From Clostridia bacterium (GTDB lineage: Bacteria; Bacillota; Peptococcia; DRI-13; UBA5745): 64,000 nucleotides of DNA. Numbering within the stretch: position 1 is the first letter of the stretch; each line of letters begins with the position of its first letter. Below the pieces are notes generated by a model that was given only the letters and a program-made list of their open reading frames with translations, was not told where the DNA came from and did not search any database. A program made the position numbers and the translations under genes. The DNA is taken from NCBI GenBank assembly GCA_018434325.1, contig JAHDPO010000051.1, forward strand, positions 1 through 64,000. Reading direction: 5' to 3'. Of this stretch, positions 18,334-28,021 are shown piece after piece.

Positions 18334-18654
18334 ATGAAGATCCATGTCAAAAAAGGTGATATGGTCCAGGTTATAACCGGTAAAGACACCGGCAAAAAAG
18401 GTAAGATCCTCGATGTCGATACCGATAAGGGCCGGGTAGTGGTAGAAGGCGCCAACATGATCAAAAAGCATCGCAAGCCTACCCAAACCAGTCCCCAGGG
18501 CGGTATCCTCGAAAAGGAAGGTACCATTGCCAGCTCCAATGTATTACTCTACTGCAATAAATGCAAAGCTCCCGTCCGTCATGGCAAACAGATCAAGAGT
18601 GACGGCACTAAGGTTCGGGTTTGCAAAAAATGCGGCGAAGCTTTTGATAAATAA
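18334..18654 (+). CDS. rplX: 50S ribosomal protein L24
   Basis: L24 is an assembly initiator with a KOW motif. The ATG at 18334 gives 106 aa starting MKIHVKKGDMVQVITGKDTG, with GGAGGTGA 9 bp upstream; the GTG at 18322 falls within that site and is rejected. The C-terminus carries two CxxC pairs (CNKC and CKKC), a likely zinc ribbon found in many Bacillota L24 proteins. Confidence 0.97.
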   Translation: MKIHVKKGDMVQVITGKDTGKKGKILDVDTDKGRVVVEGANMIKKHRKPTQTSPQGGILEKEGTIASSNVLLYCNKCKAPVRHGKQIKSDGTKVRVCKKCGEAFDK

Positions 18655-18676
18655 ATGGCCGGGAGGTGAATGTTAG

Positions 18677-19219
18677 ATGAATCGTTTAAAGGAAAAATAC
18701 CTGCAAGAAGTTGTCCCTGCTATGCAGCAGAAGTTCAACTACGATAACGTTATGGAGATCCCCAAGCTGGTTAAGGTTGTAATCAATATCGGTATGGGCG
18801 AAGCTATCGGCAATCCTAAATCAATGGAAGGCGCCGTGGCCGATCTGAAAAAAATCACCGGCCAAAAGCCCGTGATTACCAAAGCCAAGAAATCCGTAGC
18901 TGCCTTTAAAGTCAGGGAAGGCATGCCTATCGGCGTCAAAGTGACTTTGCGGGCTGAACGGATGTTCGACTTTACCGACAAGCTGTTCAACATCGCGCTG
19001 CCCCGTGTTCGTGACTTCCGGGGTGTGTCTGACAAATCCTTCGACGGCCGGGGTAATTACACCATGGGCTTGAAAGAGCAATTGATGTTCCCGGAAATCG
19101 ACTATGACAAAATTGACAAGCTGCGGGGCATGGACATTGTGTTTGTGACCACAGCCAAAACCGACGAAGAAGCCAAAGCGCTGCTCAGCTTTATGGGTAT
19201 GCCTTTCACCGATCGTTAA
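18677..19219 (+). CDS. rplE: 50S ribosomal protein L5
   Basis: L5 binds 5S rRNA in the central protuberance. The 180-aa protein contains [31 protein letters not shown] and the [20 protein letters not shown] loop. A GGGAGGTGA site is present. Order and spacing to rplX and rpsN are as in other Bacillota. Confidence 0.98.
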   Translation: MNRLKEKYLQEVVPAMQQKFNYDNVMEIPKLVKVVINIGMGEAIGNPKSMEGAVADLKKITGQKPVITKAKKSVAAFKVREGMPIGVKVTLRAERMFDFTDKLFNIALPRVRDFRGVSDKSFDGRGNYTMGLKEQLMFPEIDYDKIDKLRGMDIVFVTTAKTDEEAKALLSFMGMPFTDR

Positions 19220-19236
19220 GGTAAGGAGGGAAACAC

Positions 19237-19422
19237 GTGGCAAAAACGTCACTCATTAACAAGCAGCAGCGCCCCCAGAAATTTCAGGTAAGGGCCTATA
19301 ATCGCTGCAAGATCTGCGGTCGTCCCCATGCTTATATGCGGAAATTCGGCATCTGCCGTTTATGCTTCCGTAAGCTGGCGTACGAAGGTCAGATTCCTGG
19401 CGTCACCAAAGCCAGCTGGTAA
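19237..19422 (+). CDS. rpsN: 30S ribosomal protein S14, zinc-binding (type Z)
   Basis: This is the short, 61-aa zinc form of S14, which packs in the 30S head. The zinc ligands are visible as [20 protein letters not shown] (CxxC...CxxC, residues about 24-43). The start is GTG after AAGGAGGG. The zinc-independent paralogue is not in the window. Confidence 0.98.
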   Translation: MAKTSLINKQQRPQKFQVRAYNRCKICGRPHAYMRKFGICRLCFRKLAYEGQIPGVTKASW

Positions 19423-19455
19423 ACGGAAGTATAATGAAAGGGGGTTCCATAAACC

Positions 19456-19854
19456 ATGGTTATGACAGATCCTATTGCGGATTTTTTAACCCGCATTCGC
19501 AATGCCAATTCCGTGCATCACGAAAAGGTTGAAATTCCTGCTTCTAAATTAAAAAAGACAATGGCTCAGATCCTGAAAGAAGAAGGCATGATTAAGGATT
19601 TCGAGTATATTGAAGACGGCAAGCAAGGCATCATCCGGGTACATCTTAAATATGGCGCCAATAAGCAGAAGGTTATCACCGGCTTAAAACGGATCAGCCG
19701 TCCCGGCCTGCGGGTCTATGCCAAAAAAGACGAGGTACCCAAGATTTTGGGCGGTCTTGGTATCGCCATCATTTCCACATCTCAGGGCGTGATGACCGAT
19801 AAGCAAGCTAGAAAATGCGGATTGGGCGGAGAAGTTCTCTGCTACGTCTGGTAG
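19456..19854 (+). CDS. rpsH: 30S ribosomal protein S8
   Basis: S8 is a primary 16S rRNA binder in the central domain and, in enterobacteria, the spc-operon repressor. The protein is 132 aa: [19 protein letters not shown] at the start and [20 protein letters not shown] near the end. ATG 19456 is 10 bp after AAAGGGGGT; ATG 19462 is an alternative. Confidence 0.98.
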   Translation: MVMTDPIADFLTRIRNANSVHHEKVEIPASKLKKTMAQILKEEGMIKDFEYIEDGKQGIIRVHLKYGANKQKVITGLKRISRPGLRVYAKKDEVPKILGGLGIAIISTSQGVMTDKQARKCGLGGEVLCYVW

Positions 19855-19868
19855 GCGGGAGGTAACAG

Positions 19869-20411
19869 ATGTCCAGAATAGGAAAATTACCGATTCCTGT
19901 GCCTGCAGGAGTTGACGTAAAAATCGAAGGCAACAACATCACGGTTAAGGGGCCTAAAGGCACTCTTGCCTATGAATATCCTCAAGAAATCTCCGTGGTC
20001 CTGGAAGATGGCAAAATTGCCGTTACCCGGCCCAACGACGAGAAACAGAACCGGGCCTACCACGGCTTGATCAGAACCCTGATCAACAATATGGTCGTAG
20101 GCGTCAGCACCGGCTTTGAAAAATCCCTGGATATGGTCGGCGTGGGATATAAAGCCCAGATGCAGGGCACTAAATTAGTCCTGTCTATCGGCTACTCCCA
20201 TCCGGTGGAAGTGGAGCCCGGCCCGGGATTGAGCATTGAAGTACCCGGCCCCACCAAAATCTTGGTTAAAGGCGCCGATAAGCAGGCCGTAGGCCAGCTG
20301 GCTGCCGATATCCGCAAGATCCGCCAGCCCGAGCCTTACAAAGGCAAAGGTATTCGTTACAGCAACGAAGTTGTGCGGACTAAAGCGGGCAAGACCGGCA
20401 AGAAAAAATAG
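19869..20411 (+). CDS. rplF: 50S ribosomal protein L6
   Basis: L6 sits near the sarcin-ricin loop, where translation factors bind. The protein is 180 aa: [18 protein letters not shown] at the start, [20 protein letters not shown] in the middle and the C-terminal [13 protein letters not shown]. Its end abuts a palindromic insertion that separates it from rplR by 354 bp, where other bacteria have a few tens of bases. Confidence 0.98.
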   Translation: MSRIGKLPIPVPAGVDVKIEGNNITVKGPKGTLAYEYPQEISVVLEDGKIAVTRPNDEKQNRAYHGLIRTLINNMVVGVSTGFEKSLDMVGVGYKAQMQGTKLVLSIGYSHPVEVEPGPGLSIEVPGPTKILVKGADKQAVGQLAADIRKIRQPEPYKGKGIRYSNEVVRTKAGKTGKKK

Positions 20412-20641
20412 TTTTGGCTTGCAGCCTTTCCGCCTGGCGGCGTAAACGTCGTCCAGCCGGGACAGTCACATACTAGAGTATGCTCCTGCCCCGTCTGAAC
20501 TAGTTTTCTTGCCAGACGAAAAGTTGCCGGCGCCAAAACCATGATTCAGGCTGTCTTTCAGTCAGAATCTGGTGCTCAAGTTTTCCGCCTGGCGGCGTAA
20601 ATGTCGCCTAGCCAGACGAAAAGTTGCCGGCGCCAAAACCG
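20411..20641. repeat. Palindromic/direct-repeat insertion between rplF and rplR
   Basis: Two imperfect copies of a unit. TTTCCGCCTGGCGGCGTAAA begins at 20428 and, as TTTTCCGCCTGGCGGCGTAA, near 20580. GCCAGACGAAAAGTTGCCGG followed by CGCCAAAACC occurs at 20512-20541 and 20612-20641. The first copy is closed by GTTTTGGC (20411) and GCCAAAAC. Many inner palindromes (CCGCC/GGCGG, CCGGCGCC, CATACTAGAGTATG) are present. No protein is supported. Confidence 0.75.
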
Positions 20642-20765
20642 GTAGACAAGTCAAGTGCCAGGCTGAGAATAGCTCTTGGCTATATTGGCTGCACTCAAGG
20701 AAGGATGGGCACTGGCCGGGCTGCGGCTCGCCAGCCACTATCCAAAAAGAGAAGGAGTGAACAAT
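20642..20765. other. Rest of the rplF-rplR gap
   Basis: A GC-rich stretch with no supported gene. It holds GCCAGCC/GGCTGGC-like short palindromes, and at its end the GAAGGAG site of rplR. A 62-codon open frame across it looks spurious. Confidence 0.4.
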
Positions 20766-21134
20766 TTGATTAACCAGATCGACCGCAAAGCGGTGCGGCA
20801 GAAAAAGCATCTGCGGATTCGCAAAAACATCGTGGGGACCCCTAGTCATCCCCGTTTGGCTGTATTTCGCAGCCTCCATCATATGTACGCTCAAATCATT
20901 GACGATACCAAGGGCGTGACCCTCGTATCGGCCTCCACCCTGGAAGCGCCGCTAAAGGGAGCCTTGGACAATACCGGCAATGTGGAAGCCGCCAAAAAGG
21001 TGGGCCTGGAAATCGGCAAAAAGGCCTTGGAAAAAGGCATCACCGAAGTTGTATTTGACCGGGGCGGCAATATTTATCACGGCCGGGTCAAGGCTTTAGC
21101 AGAAGGCGCCCGGGAAGCGGGTCTAAACTTTTAA
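20766..21134 (+). CDS. rplR: 50S ribosomal protein L18
   Basis: L18 binds 5S rRNA with L5. The TTG at 20766 gives 122 aa starting [20 protein letters not shown], the normal family length, 8 bp after AAGGAG. The longer open frame starting at 20676 reaches into the repeat-rich gap and is not credible as protein. Conserved [14 protein letters not shown] and [20 protein letters not shown] are present. Confidence 0.96.
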   Translation: MINQIDRKAVRQKKHLRIRKNIVGTPSHPRLAVFRSLHHMYAQIIDDTKGVTLVSASTLEAPLKGALDNTGNVEAAKKVGLEIGKKALEKGITEVVFDRGGNIYHGRVKALAEGAREAGLNF

Positions 21135-21160
21135 TCGAACCGTAAAGGAGGGAACAGAGC

Positions 21161-21670
21161 ATGGCCAGAAATGAAAGAAACGAAGAAAACAACAGCGAAT
21201 TTACTGAACGGGTGGTATACATCAACCGTGTTGCCAAGGTTGTAAAAGGCGGACGGCGTTTCAGCTTCAGCGCTTTAGTGGTTGTCGGCGACGGCAAAGG
21301 CCGGGTAGGCGCAGGGCTGGGAAAAGCTACGGAAGTACCGGAAGCTATTCGCAAAGGTATCGAAGACGCTAAGAAGAACCTGATCAACGTGCCCATCAAA
21401 GGCACCAGCATTCCTCATGAAGCTAAAGGTATTTTTGGCGCCGGCTGCGTTTTCATGAAACCAGCTGCCCCCGGTACCGGCGTTATTGCCGGCGGTCCTG
21501 TCCGTGCCGTTATGGAATTGGCGGGAATTCGCGATATTTTAACTAAATCCATTGGATCAAATAATGCAAACAACATGGTGCAGGCTACGCTGACAGGGCT
21601 GAAGGGCCTGATGAAGGCGGAGGATGTAGCCAAGCTTCGCGGTAAAACCGTCGAAGAATTGTTGGGCTAG
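21161..21670 (+). CDS. rpsE: 30S ribosomal protein S5
   Basis: S5 contributes to decoding accuracy and mRNA entry. The protein is 169 aa. The N-terminal dsRNA-binding-like domain is seen in [19 protein letters not shown], with [20 protein letters not shown] next and [20 protein letters not shown] in the C-terminal domain. The start ATG follows AAAGGAGGG. Confidence 0.98.
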   Translation: MARNERNEENNSEFTERVVYINRVAKVVKGGRRFSFSALVVVGDGKGRVGAGLGKATEVPEAIRKGIEDAKKNLINVPIKGTSIPHEAKGIFGAGCVFMKPAAPGTGVIAGGPVRAVMELAGIRDILTKSIGSNNANNMVQATLTGLKGLMKAEDVAKLRGKTVEELLG

Positions 21671-21679
21671 GAGGACAGA

Positions 21680-21880
21680 ATGGCACAGGCAAAAGCTGAA
21701 GGTAACATGAAGATTACCTTGATCAAAAGTGTGATCGGTTATAACCAGGATGTGCGGGAAACTGCTAAATCCTTGGGCCTTGGCAAGCTGAACTCCAGCG
21801 TAGTCCAGGCCAAAACGCCGGATATTCTCGGCAAGGTTCGCCGGATCGCTCATCTGGTGACCGTGGAAGATGTTCAATAA
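21680..21880 (+). CDS. rpmD: 50S ribosomal protein L30
   Basis: A small 50S protein of 66 aa. The core is MKITLIKSVIGYNQDVRETA, followed by LGLGKLNSSVVQAKTPDILG. ATG 21680 has a good TAGGAGG site, giving nine extra N-terminal residues relative to the usual family start (ATG 21707). Confidence 0.96.
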   Translation: MAQAKAEGNMKITLIKSVIGYNQDVRETAKSLGLGKLNSSVVQAKTPDILGKVRRIAHLVTVEDVQ

Positions 21881-21901
21881 TTTCAAGGAGGTACATAGGC
21901 G

Positions 21902-22345
21902 ATGAAACTGTCTGAATTAAAGCCGGCGCCTGGTTCCCGGCATGCCGAGAAACGGCTGGGCCGGGGCGTTGGTTCCGGTCTTGGCAAGACCTCCGGCAAA
22001 GGACATAAAGGCCAGAAAGCTCGCTCCGGCGGCGGTAAAGGCCCTTACTTTGAAGGCGGTCAGACGCCGCTGCAACGGCGCATGCCGAAAAGGGGCTTTA
22101 CTAATATTTTCAAGAAAAATTACGTTGAAGTTAATTTAGAAGACTTAGAAGCTCGCTTTGAAGCCGGCGCTACCGTTAACACGGAAACTCTGGTAGAGAG
22201 CGGGCTGGTGAAAAATGTCCGGGACGGCATCAGGATCTTAGGCCGGGGTGAGATCACGAAAGCTCTTAACGTTAAGGCTAAGGGTTTCTCAAAAACTGCG
22301 GAAGAGAAGATTAAAGCCGCCGGCGGCTCAATTGAGGTGATTTAA
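21902..22345 (+). CDS. rplO: 50S ribosomal protein L15
   Basis: L15 is a late 50S assembly protein. The protein is 147 aa with the long basic-glycine N-terminus ([20 protein letters not shown]) and the [17 protein letters not shown] motif. AAGGAGGT lies upstream. The secY gene starts 1 bp after its stop. Confidence 0.98.
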   Translation: MKLSELKPAPGSRHAEKRLGRGVGSGLGKTSGKGHKGQKARSGGGKGPYFEGGQTPLQRRMPKRGFTNIFKKNYVEVNLEDLEARFEAGATVNTETLVESGLVKNVRDGIRILGRGEITKALNVKAKGFSKTAEEKIKAAGGSIEVI

Positions 22346-22346
22346 T

Positions 22347-23597
22347 TTGATCGAGGTCATGAGAAATGCGTTTAAGGTACCGGAACTGCGGAAGAAGCTC
22401 CTCTTCACTCTGATGATGATCGTGGTCTTCCGTGTCGGCACCCATGTGCCGGTACCGGGGATTGATACGGACATAATCAAGCAATTGAGCAGCGGACAGC
22501 TGTTGGGCTTCTTTGATGTGATCTCTGGCGGCGCTTTTAAGAATTTCTCTGTTTTCGCTATGAGCATCACCCCTTACGTCAATGCATCGATCATATTGCA
22601 GCTGTTAACCGTAGTCATCCCTTCTCTGGAACGTTTAAGTAAAGAGCCCGACGGCAGGAAGAAAATTGCTTCCTACACCCGTTACCTGACGGTAGTGCTG
22701 GCTTTCGTACAGGCCATTGGTATTTCCATCGGCTTCCGTACTGCTTATCTCAGCTACAACTGGTTCAACGTGGCCATCGTGGCGCTTTCCCTGACGGCAG
22801 GCACCGCCTTCCTGATGTGGATGGGCGAGCTGATCAATGAAAATGGTATTGGCAACGGTATTTCCATCCTGATTTTCGCCGGTATCGTTTCCCGGCTGCC
22901 CTTTGGTTTGATCCATATTTACGATTATCTCGTAAGCGGAACCACCAACATTTTTGTGGTGCTGATCATGCTGATTTGCGCCGTCTTGATGGTAGCGGCA
23001 GTGGTAATGCTGAATGAAGGCCAGCGCCGGGTACCGGTACAATACGCCAAGCGTGTTGTGGGCCGTAAAGTCTATGGGGGTCAAAACACCCATATTCCTC
23101 TGCGGGTCAACCAAGCCGGCGTTATTCCCATCATTTTTGCCATGACCATTCTGTCCTTCCCCGGCCAGATTGCCAGCTGGTTTCCCGCCAACGGTGCAGC
23201 CGTGGCGATAGCCAACTTCTTTAACCCCAGACTTTTCTGGTATCAGTTGGTCTATGCGCTGCTGATTGTCTTCTTCACTTTCTTTTATTCGGCGATTACT
23301 CTCAATGTGATGCAGATTGCCGATGACCTGAAGAAGTACGGCGGTTTTATTCCCGGCCTGCGGCCCGGTCGTCCCACTTCCGATCACCTGTCCAAGATTT
23401 CGCAGCGGATCACTTTGGCCGGCGCTATGTTCTTAGCGATTATTGCCACAGTACCGACGATTCTGGTGGGCTTTACGGCAATGGAGCTTTCTTTGGGCAG
23501 CACCAGCCTTTTGATCGTAGTGGGCGTGGTTCTGGATTCCGTAAAACAATTGGAATCTCAGTTGATGATGCGCAATTACCAGGGATTTTTGAAATAG
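22347..23597 (+). CDS. secY: Protein translocase subunit SecY
   Basis: SecY is the pore-forming core of the Sec translocon in the cytoplasmic membrane. The protein is 416 aa with about ten helices; FRVGTHVPVPGIDTD near residue 30, VTPY-like SITPYVNASIILQLL and the cytoplasmic loops GQRRVPVQYAKRVVG and DDLKKYGGFIPGLRPG are present. The TTG start at 22347 is 7 bp after GAGGTGA located inside rplO; ATG 22359 is an alternative. Confidence 0.97.
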   Translation: MIEVMRNAFKVPELRKKLLFTLMMIVVFRVGTHVPVPGIDTDIIKQLSSGQLLGFFDVISGGAFKNFSVFAMSITPYVNASIILQLLTVVIPSLERLSKEPDGRKKIASYTRYLTVVLAFVQAIGISIGFRTAYLSYNWFNVAIVALSLTAGTAFLMWMGELINENGIGNGISILIFAGIVSRLPFGLIHIYDYLVSGTTNIFVVLIMLICAVLMVAAVVMLNEGQRRVPVQYAKRVVGRKVYGGQNTHIPLRVNQAGVIPIIFAMTILSFPGQIASWFPANGAAVAIANFFNPRLFWYQLVYALLIVFFTFFYSAITLNVMQIADDLKKYGGFIPGLRPGRPTSDHLSKISQRITLAGAMFLAIIATVPTILVGFTAMELSLGSTSLLIVVGVVLDSVKQLESQLMMRNYQGFLK

Positions 23598-23616
23598 GCA
23601 AGGGAGGGTTTAACAG

Positions 23617-24264
23617 ATGAATAATATTATTTTACTGGGCCCTCCCGGGGCCGGCAAAGGCACCCAAGCCGTTGTATTATCAGCAAAACTGGATATTCCC
23701 CATATCTCCACCGGCGACATGTTCCGTAAAGCCGTTAAGGATCAGACCCCCATGGGTCTTGAAGCTAAACGCTATATGGACAGCGGCGCCCTGGTTCCCG
23801 ACGAGGTCACCATCGGCATTGTTCGCGACAGGCTGGCTCTGGAGGATTGCGCTAAAGGCTTTTTGCTGGACGGCTTTCCCCGGACGGTTTATCAGGCCGA
23901 AGCTTTGGAAGGGATTCTTGGAGAGCTGGGCAAAGCTGTGGATTTTGTCTTTTGCATTGATGTCGAAGCCAAAGACCTGATCGACCGGATCAGCGGCCGC
24001 CGTACCTGCAAAGATTGCGGCGCCTTGTATCACGTCAGCTTCAGCCCCTCCAAAAAACCCGATATCTGCGATGCCTGCGGTGGGCCTTTATATCAGCGGG
24101 ACGACGATAAAGAAGAAACTGTTCGGCGCCGCCTGGAGGTGTATAGCCAGCAGACTTCGCCTTTGATCAGCTTCTATCGTGACAAAGGACTGCTGGTGGA
24201 TATCGCCGGCGACCAAGGCAAGGACCGGGTAACGGAAGCTATCCTGGCAGCCTTGGAGCAGTAG
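23617..24264 (+). CDS. adk: Adenylate kinase, zinc-binding lid type
   Basis: It interconverts ATP + AMP and 2 ADP. The 215-aa protein has the P-loop [11 protein letters not shown] at the N-terminus, the AMP-binding [13 protein letters not shown] and a lid with four cysteines, CKDC near residue 130 and CDAC near 150, typical of zinc-containing Gram-positive enzymes. It lies behind secY as usual, but the map gene normally found next is absent. Confidence 0.98.
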   Translation: MNNIILLGPPGAGKGTQAVVLSAKLDIPHISTGDMFRKAVKDQTPMGLEAKRYMDSGALVPDEVTIGIVRDRLALEDCAKGFLLDGFPRTVYQAEALEGILGELGKAVDFVFCIDVEAKDLIDRISGRRTCKDCGALYHVSFSPSKKPDICDACGGPLYQRDDDKEETVRRRLEVYSQQTSPLISFYRDKGLLVDIAGDQGKDRVTEAILAALEQ

Positions 24265-24405
24265 AACTATGGTTTATATTTTGCTTCATCCTCTTAATCC
24301 GGTCTCCGTTAAGGCGGCTGCTGGCGGAGACTGTTTAAGACATGAAAAAATTGGTAATCCTATCAGAATAGATAACCTGGCCAATCAGAAGGAGGTTTGG
24401 GCTCC
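24265..24405. other. adk-infA spacer with hairpin, map missing
   Basis: Most Bacillota have map (methionine aminopeptidase) here. Only 141 bp remain, with a 7-bp hairpin GTCTCCG/CGGAGAC (24302-24331) without a T-run. A 47-codon frame from 24269 has no recognisable similarity and no ribosome-binding site. Confidence 0.6.
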
Positions 24406-24624
24406 ATGTCAAAACAAGATGTGATCGAAGTTGAGGGAACGGTCGTTGAACCCTTGCCCAATGCCATGTTTAAAGTTGAGCTGGCTAATGGGCATCAGGT
24501 TTTGGCGCACGTCTCCGGCAAGATTCGCATGAATTTTATCCGGATTCTGCCTGGCGACCGTGTCACCGTGGAGTTGTCCCCTTATGACTTGAGCCGGGGA
24601 CGTATCACTTACCGATACAAGTAA
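24406..24624 (+). CDS. infA: Translation initiation factor IF-1
   Basis: IF-1 occupies the 30S A site during initiation. The ATG at 24406 gives 72 aa, the family standard: [20 protein letters not shown] and the OB-fold sequence [27 protein letters not shown] lies 10 bp before it; the TTG at 24397 is too close to that site. Confidence 0.98.
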   Translation: MSKQDVIEVEGTVVEPLPNAMFKVELANGHQVLAHVSGKIRMNFIRILPGDRVTVELSPYDLSRGRITYRYK

Positions 24625-24691
24625 ACAAAATGCACATGCGGAAAAGATCAGCAGGAAATGACGAATGCTTTCGTCAAAGGAGGCTAGCGCA

Positions 24692-24805
24692 ATGAAAGTA
24701 AGGCCATCTGTTAAGGCTATTTGCGAAAAATGCAAAATCATTAAACGTAAAGGCGTTGTGCGGGTGATTTGCGAAAATCCCAAGCATAAGCAGCGTCAGG
24801 GTTAA
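24692..24805 (+). CDS. rpmJ: 50S ribosomal protein L36 (zinc type)
   Basis: A 37-aa protein, [20 protein letters not shown] and a further 17 residues ending KHKQRQG, with the CxxC...C...H zinc site (C11, C14, C27, H32). A hairpin TGACGAA/TTCGTCA (24659-24676) lies immediately before its AAAGGAGG site and could modulate translation. It is the smallest gene in the block. Confidence 0.97.
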   Translation: MKVRPSVKAICEKCKIIKRKGVVRVICENPKHKQRQG

Positions 24806-24849
24806 TAAACCGTTAAATTACACGAAAAATAAGCCAAGGAGGTATGGGC

Positions 24850-25218
24850 ATGGCAAGAATTGCGGGTGTCGACCTGCCCCGTGATAAACGGGTAGAAATC
24901 GGGTTGACTTACATTTTTGGGATCGGCAGATCCACGTCCAAAATGCTTTTGGAAACCGCCAACGTCAATCCGGACACCAGAGTCAGGGATTTGACGGAAG
25001 ACGAAGTGGCTCGCCTGAGAGAAGCTATCGGCGATAATATCAAGGTTGAGGGCGACCTGAGAAGGGAAGTTTCCCTTAATATCAAACGGCTCATGGAAAT
25101 TGGCTGTTACCGCGGTCTCCGCCACCGCAAGGGCCTGCCGGTGAGAGGTCAGAGGACAAAAACCAATGCCCGCACACGCAAGGGTCCGCGCCGCACCATC
25201 GCCGGCAAGAAGAAGTAA
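24850..25218 (+). CDS. rpsM: 30S ribosomal protein S13
   Basis: S13 contacts the P-site tRNA and the 50S from the 30S head. ATG 24850 gives 122 aa starting [17 protein letters not shown], 7 bp after AAGGAGG; ATG 24844 is too close. The basic tail [20 protein letters not shown] is intact. Confidence 0.98.
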   Translation: MARIAGVDLPRDKRVEIGLTYIFGIGRSTSKMLLETANVNPDTRVRDLTEDEVARLREAIGDNIKVEGDLRREVSLNIKRLMEIGCYRGLRHRKGLPVRGQRTKTNARTRKGPRRTIAGKKK

Positions 25219-25233
25219 GGGGGAGATCACTAA

Positions 25234-25629
25234 ATGGCCAAGAGAAACGTTACAACCAGGGTTAAACGCAGAGAGCGTAAAAATGTGGATAGGGGCGTAG
25301 CCCATATTCAGTCCACATTCAACAATACTATCGTGACCATCACCGACACTAACGGCAACGCCATTTCCTGGGCTAGCTCCGGCGGTATGGGTTTCCGCGG
25401 TTCCAGAAAGAGCACTCCTTTTGCTGCTCAGATGGCAGCGGAAAAAGCGGCCAAAGCTGCTATGGAACACGGGATGCGGGAAGTGGAATGCTTCGTCAAA
25501 GGCCCCGGCTCCGGCCGGGAGGCGGCTATTCGTTCCTTACAGGCTACGGGCCTGGAGGTCAGCGCCATCAAAGACGTAACACCCATTCCCCACAATGGCT
25601 GCCGGCCGCCTAAGCGCCGCAGAGTATAA
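25234..25629 (+). CDS. rpsK: 30S ribosomal protein S11
   Basis: S11 lies on the 30S platform near the Shine-Dalgarno helix. The protein is 131 aa, with [18 protein letters not shown] and the C-terminal [17 protein letters not shown] signature. AAGGGGGAG precedes the ATG. Confidence 0.98.
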   Translation: MAKRNVTTRVKRRERKNVDRGVAHIQSTFNNTIVTITDTNGNAISWASSGGMGFRGSRKSTPFAAQMAAEKAAKAAMEHGMREVECFVKGPGSGREAAIRSLQATGLEVSAIKDVTPIPHNGCRPPKRRRV

Positions 25630-25643
25630 GGAGGATATGCGAT

Positions 25644-26270
25644 ATGGCAAGATATACAGGTCCTGTCTGCAGGCTGTGCCGCCGGGAAGGAATGAAGTTA
25701 TTTTTAAAGGGTGATCGGTGCTACACGAAGAAATGCGCCATCGAAAAGGGCAGAGTCACCCCTGGCCAGCATGGCCAGAGCCGTAAGAAGGTCACCGAGT
25801 ACGGCACTCAGCTCCGGGAAAAACAAAAGACCAAGAGAATCTACGGCATGCAGGAAGGCCAGTTTAAGCTGACTTTCAACAGAGCCGAGCGGCAAAAAGG
25901 CGTGGTGGGTGAAAACTTCCTGATGCTTTTGGAACGCCGTCTGGACAACGTGGTATTCCGTCTGGGATTTGCTAATTCCCGTAAAGAAGCCCGGCAGTTG
26001 GTAAGACATAATCATTATACGTTAAACGGTCATAAGGCCAACATCCCGTCTATGACGGTGAAGCCCGGCGATGTGATCGCAGTAAAGGCGAAGAGCAAAG
26101 AATCCCCTAAATTTAAGGAAATCAAAGAATTGGCTGCCGGCAAAACGATTCCCTCCTGGCTGGAACTGGATGCGGAAGGCATGGTAGGCCGCGTTGTGGC
26201 TTTACCGAATCGGGAGAGCATCGACATTCCTGTACAGGAGCATCTGATCGTCGAATTGTATTCTCGATAA
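25644..26270 (+). CDS. rpsD: 30S ribosomal protein S4
   Basis: S4 nucleates 30S assembly. The protein is 208 aa. It has an N-terminal zinc knuckle (CRLCRREG...CYTKKC, residues about 9-31) and an S4 RNA-binding domain, [20 protein letters not shown] (93-112). In B. subtilis rpsD is a separate autoregulated gene; here it sits in the alpha operon between rpsK and rpoA. Confidence 0.98.
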   Translation: MARYTGPVCRLCRREGMKLFLKGDRCYTKKCAIEKGRVTPGQHGQSRKKVTEYGTQLREKQKTKRIYGMQEGQFKLTFNRAERQKGVVGENFLMLLERRLDNVVFRLGFANSRKEARQLVRHNHYTLNGHKANIPSMTVKPGDVIAVKAKSKESPKFKEIKELAAGKTIPSWLELDAEGMVGRVVALPNRESIDIPVQEHLIVELYSR

Positions 26271-26291
26271 AAAGCCAGAGGGAGGAAGCCG

Positions 26292-27236
26292 ATGATAGAG
26301 ATCGAAAAGCCAAAAATCGAATGCGTGGAAACCAGTGAAGACAGGCAATATGCCCGTTTTGTGGTGGAACCCTTAGAAAAAGGCTATGGTATTACTTTGG
26401 GAAATTCCCTGCGGCGTATCCTATTGTCTTCTCTGCCCGGCGCGGCGGTGACATCCGTCAAAGTTGAAGGCGTACTCCATGAGTTTTCTACGATTCCCGG
26501 GGTTGTGGAGGATGTGACGGATATCATCTTGAATCTGAAAGCTTTGTCTTTGAAGATTTTTGATGATGAGTCCCATACTCTGCGGCTGGAAGCCGATACT
26601 GCCGGGCCCGTTACAGCAGGCGACATTGAGCCCAACAGCCAAGTGGAGATTCTGAATAAGGATCTGGTTATCGCTACTTTGGAAGATGATGCCCGCTTAT
26701 CCATGGAGATTGCGGTAGAGCGAGGCAGGGGCTATCGTTCCGGTGACAAGAACAAGAAGGATGACATCATCGGTGTGATTCCGGTGGACTCCATCTTCTC
26801 ACCGGTGACCAAGGTCAATTACACCGTAACGGCTGCCTGGGACGCCACCGGCACCAATTATGACCGGCTTTCCATGGAAGTCTGGACTGACGGCTCCTTA
26901 GTTCCTGACGAGGCTGTAAGCCTTTCCGCCAAGATTCTCCATGACTATCTGAAGATTTTCATGGGTCTGACGGAAAAAGTCAGCGATGTGGAGATCATGG
27001 TCAACAAGGTTGAGGAGGAGAAAGATAAGATCCTGGATATGAGTATCGAGGAGCTGGATCTTTCCGTGCGCTCTTACAACTGCCTGAAACGGGCCGGCAT
27101 CAACACCGTTGGCGAGTTGATTATGAAAACGGAAGACGACATGATGAAGGTACGGAACCTGGGCAAAAAGTCTTTGGAAGAAGTAGATGAAAAGCTAAGC
27201 TCTCTGGGCCTTGGCCTCAGAAAGTTTGACGAATAG
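26292..27236 (+). CDS. rpoA: RNA polymerase alpha subunit
   Basis: Alpha dimerises to nucleate polymerase assembly, and its C-terminal domain binds UP elements and activators. The protein is 314 aa. The N-terminal domain has [20 protein letters not shown] (about 34-53), and the CTD has [20 protein letters not shown] and [16 protein letters not shown]. An AGGGAGGAAG site is present. Confidence 0.99.
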   Translation: MIEIEKPKIECVETSEDRQYARFVVEPLEKGYGITLGNSLRRILLSSLPGAAVTSVKVEGVLHEFSTIPGVVEDVTDIILNLKALSLKIFDDESHTLRLEADTAGPVTAGDIEPNSQVEILNKDLVIATLEDDARLSMEIAVERGRGYRSGDKNKKDDIIGVIPVDSIFSPVTKVNYTVTAAWDATGTNYDRLSMEVWTDGSLVPDEAVSLSAKILHDYLKIFMGLTEKVSDVEIMVNKVEEEKDKILDMSIEELDLSVRSYNCLKRAGINTVGELIMKTEDDMMKVRNLGKKSLEEVDEKLSSLGLGLRKFDE

Positions 27237-27248
27237 GGGGAAGGTACT

Positions 27249-27587
27249 GTGGTACAAAGAAAATTAGGCAGAACCACCGGACAGCGCAGGGCCTTGATGC
27301 GGCATCTGACCACAGCGCTGATCCGCCATGGCAGAATTGAAACTACGGAGCAGAAAGCTAAAGAATTGCGCTGCACCGCAGAAAAAATGATCACCTTGGG
27401 CAAGCAGGGAGACTTGGCTGCCCGCCGTCAGGCCATGGCCTACATGATGGATGAGACAGTGGTCAAAAACCTCTTCGATGAAGTTGCACCGAAATATAAA
27501 GAGCGCAACGGCGGTTACACCCGTATCATCAAAAGCGGTCCCCGCAAAGGCGACGCTGCTATGATGTGCTATATCGAATTGGTATAA
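27249..27587 (+). CDS. rplQ: 50S ribosomal protein L17
   Basis: L17 ends the ribosomal block. The 112-aa protein starts with GTG after AGGGGGAAGG and contains [20 protein letters not shown] and [18 protein letters not shown]. An intrinsic terminator follows 22 bp later; the ecf transporter genes often found next in Bacillota are absent. Confidence 0.98.
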   Translation: MVQRKLGRTTGQRRALMRHLTTALIRHGRIETTEQKAKELRCTAEKMITLGKQGDLAARRQAMAYMMDETVVKNLFDEVAPKYKERNGGYTRIIKSGPRKGDAAMMCYIELV

Positions 27588-27607
27588 CGAAACCGCAATA
27601 ACACATG

Positions 27608-27671
27608 GAAAACAGGGATATTCCGGGACGGATGCTTAGTGGCACCGATCCGAAATTTCCCTGTTTTTTTG
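27608..27671 (+). terminator. Terminator of the ribosomal block
   Basis: AAAACAGGGA pairs with TCCCTGTTTT and is followed by a run of Ts to 27670. Inner pairing GGATCGGTGCC-like (GGACGGATGC with GCACCGATCC) lengthens the hairpin. Confidence 0.85.
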
Positions 27672-27744
27672 TATTGATTGACGCAGGGCATATCTGCGTC
27701 CAACGCCAACTTTTCGGTGATCCGGTCAGCAGAGAACAATTTTT

Positions 27745-27884
27745 TGCGCAAAATTTCAAGTTTAAAGTGTCCGGACACCAGTTATCGGCTGTATTTGGCT
27801 ATTTTCTGATGTATTTAGTGTCGCGTTCAGAAAATGACCGCTATTCTGGAGGGACAGCACACTTTAAACTTGAGATTTTGCTCA
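27745..27884. repeat. MITE-like element, copy 2
   Basis: A 140-bp element with 26-bp terminal inverted repeats at 27745-27770 and 27859-27884, beginning TGCGCAAAATTTCAAG. The interior has GGCTATTTTCTGATGTATTT and ATGACCGCT, shared (in opposite orientation) with copy 3. With the preceding terminator and following riboswitch it fills the gap between rplQ and gcvT. Confidence 0.85.
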
Positions 27885-27957
27885 GTTGGGGGCGCCCTCT
27901 AACAAACCTGCAACTTTTGAGCATCAAACCGGAGGCAAGGCGGATTGGATGAAAGAG

Positions 27958-27986
27958 TTGACAGAGGCTATGTGGTTGGTTATAGT
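27958..27986 (+). promoter_or_regulatory. Promoter of the glycine cleavage operon
   Basis: Consensus TTGACA (27958-27963), a 17-bp spacer and TATAGT (27981-27986), 35 bp before the riboswitch. Confidence 0.8.
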
Positions 27987-28021
27987 ATTGATAAGAAATA
28001 AAAGAATATGGGTCGGATGAT

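Noticed and set aside
20572-20760. 62-codon open frame between rplF and rplR
   Set aside because: It is built from the repeated palindromic unit; the true L18 start is the TTG at 20766.
27605-27952. 115-codon open frame after rplQ
   Set aside because: It spans the ribosomal terminator and MITE copy 2.
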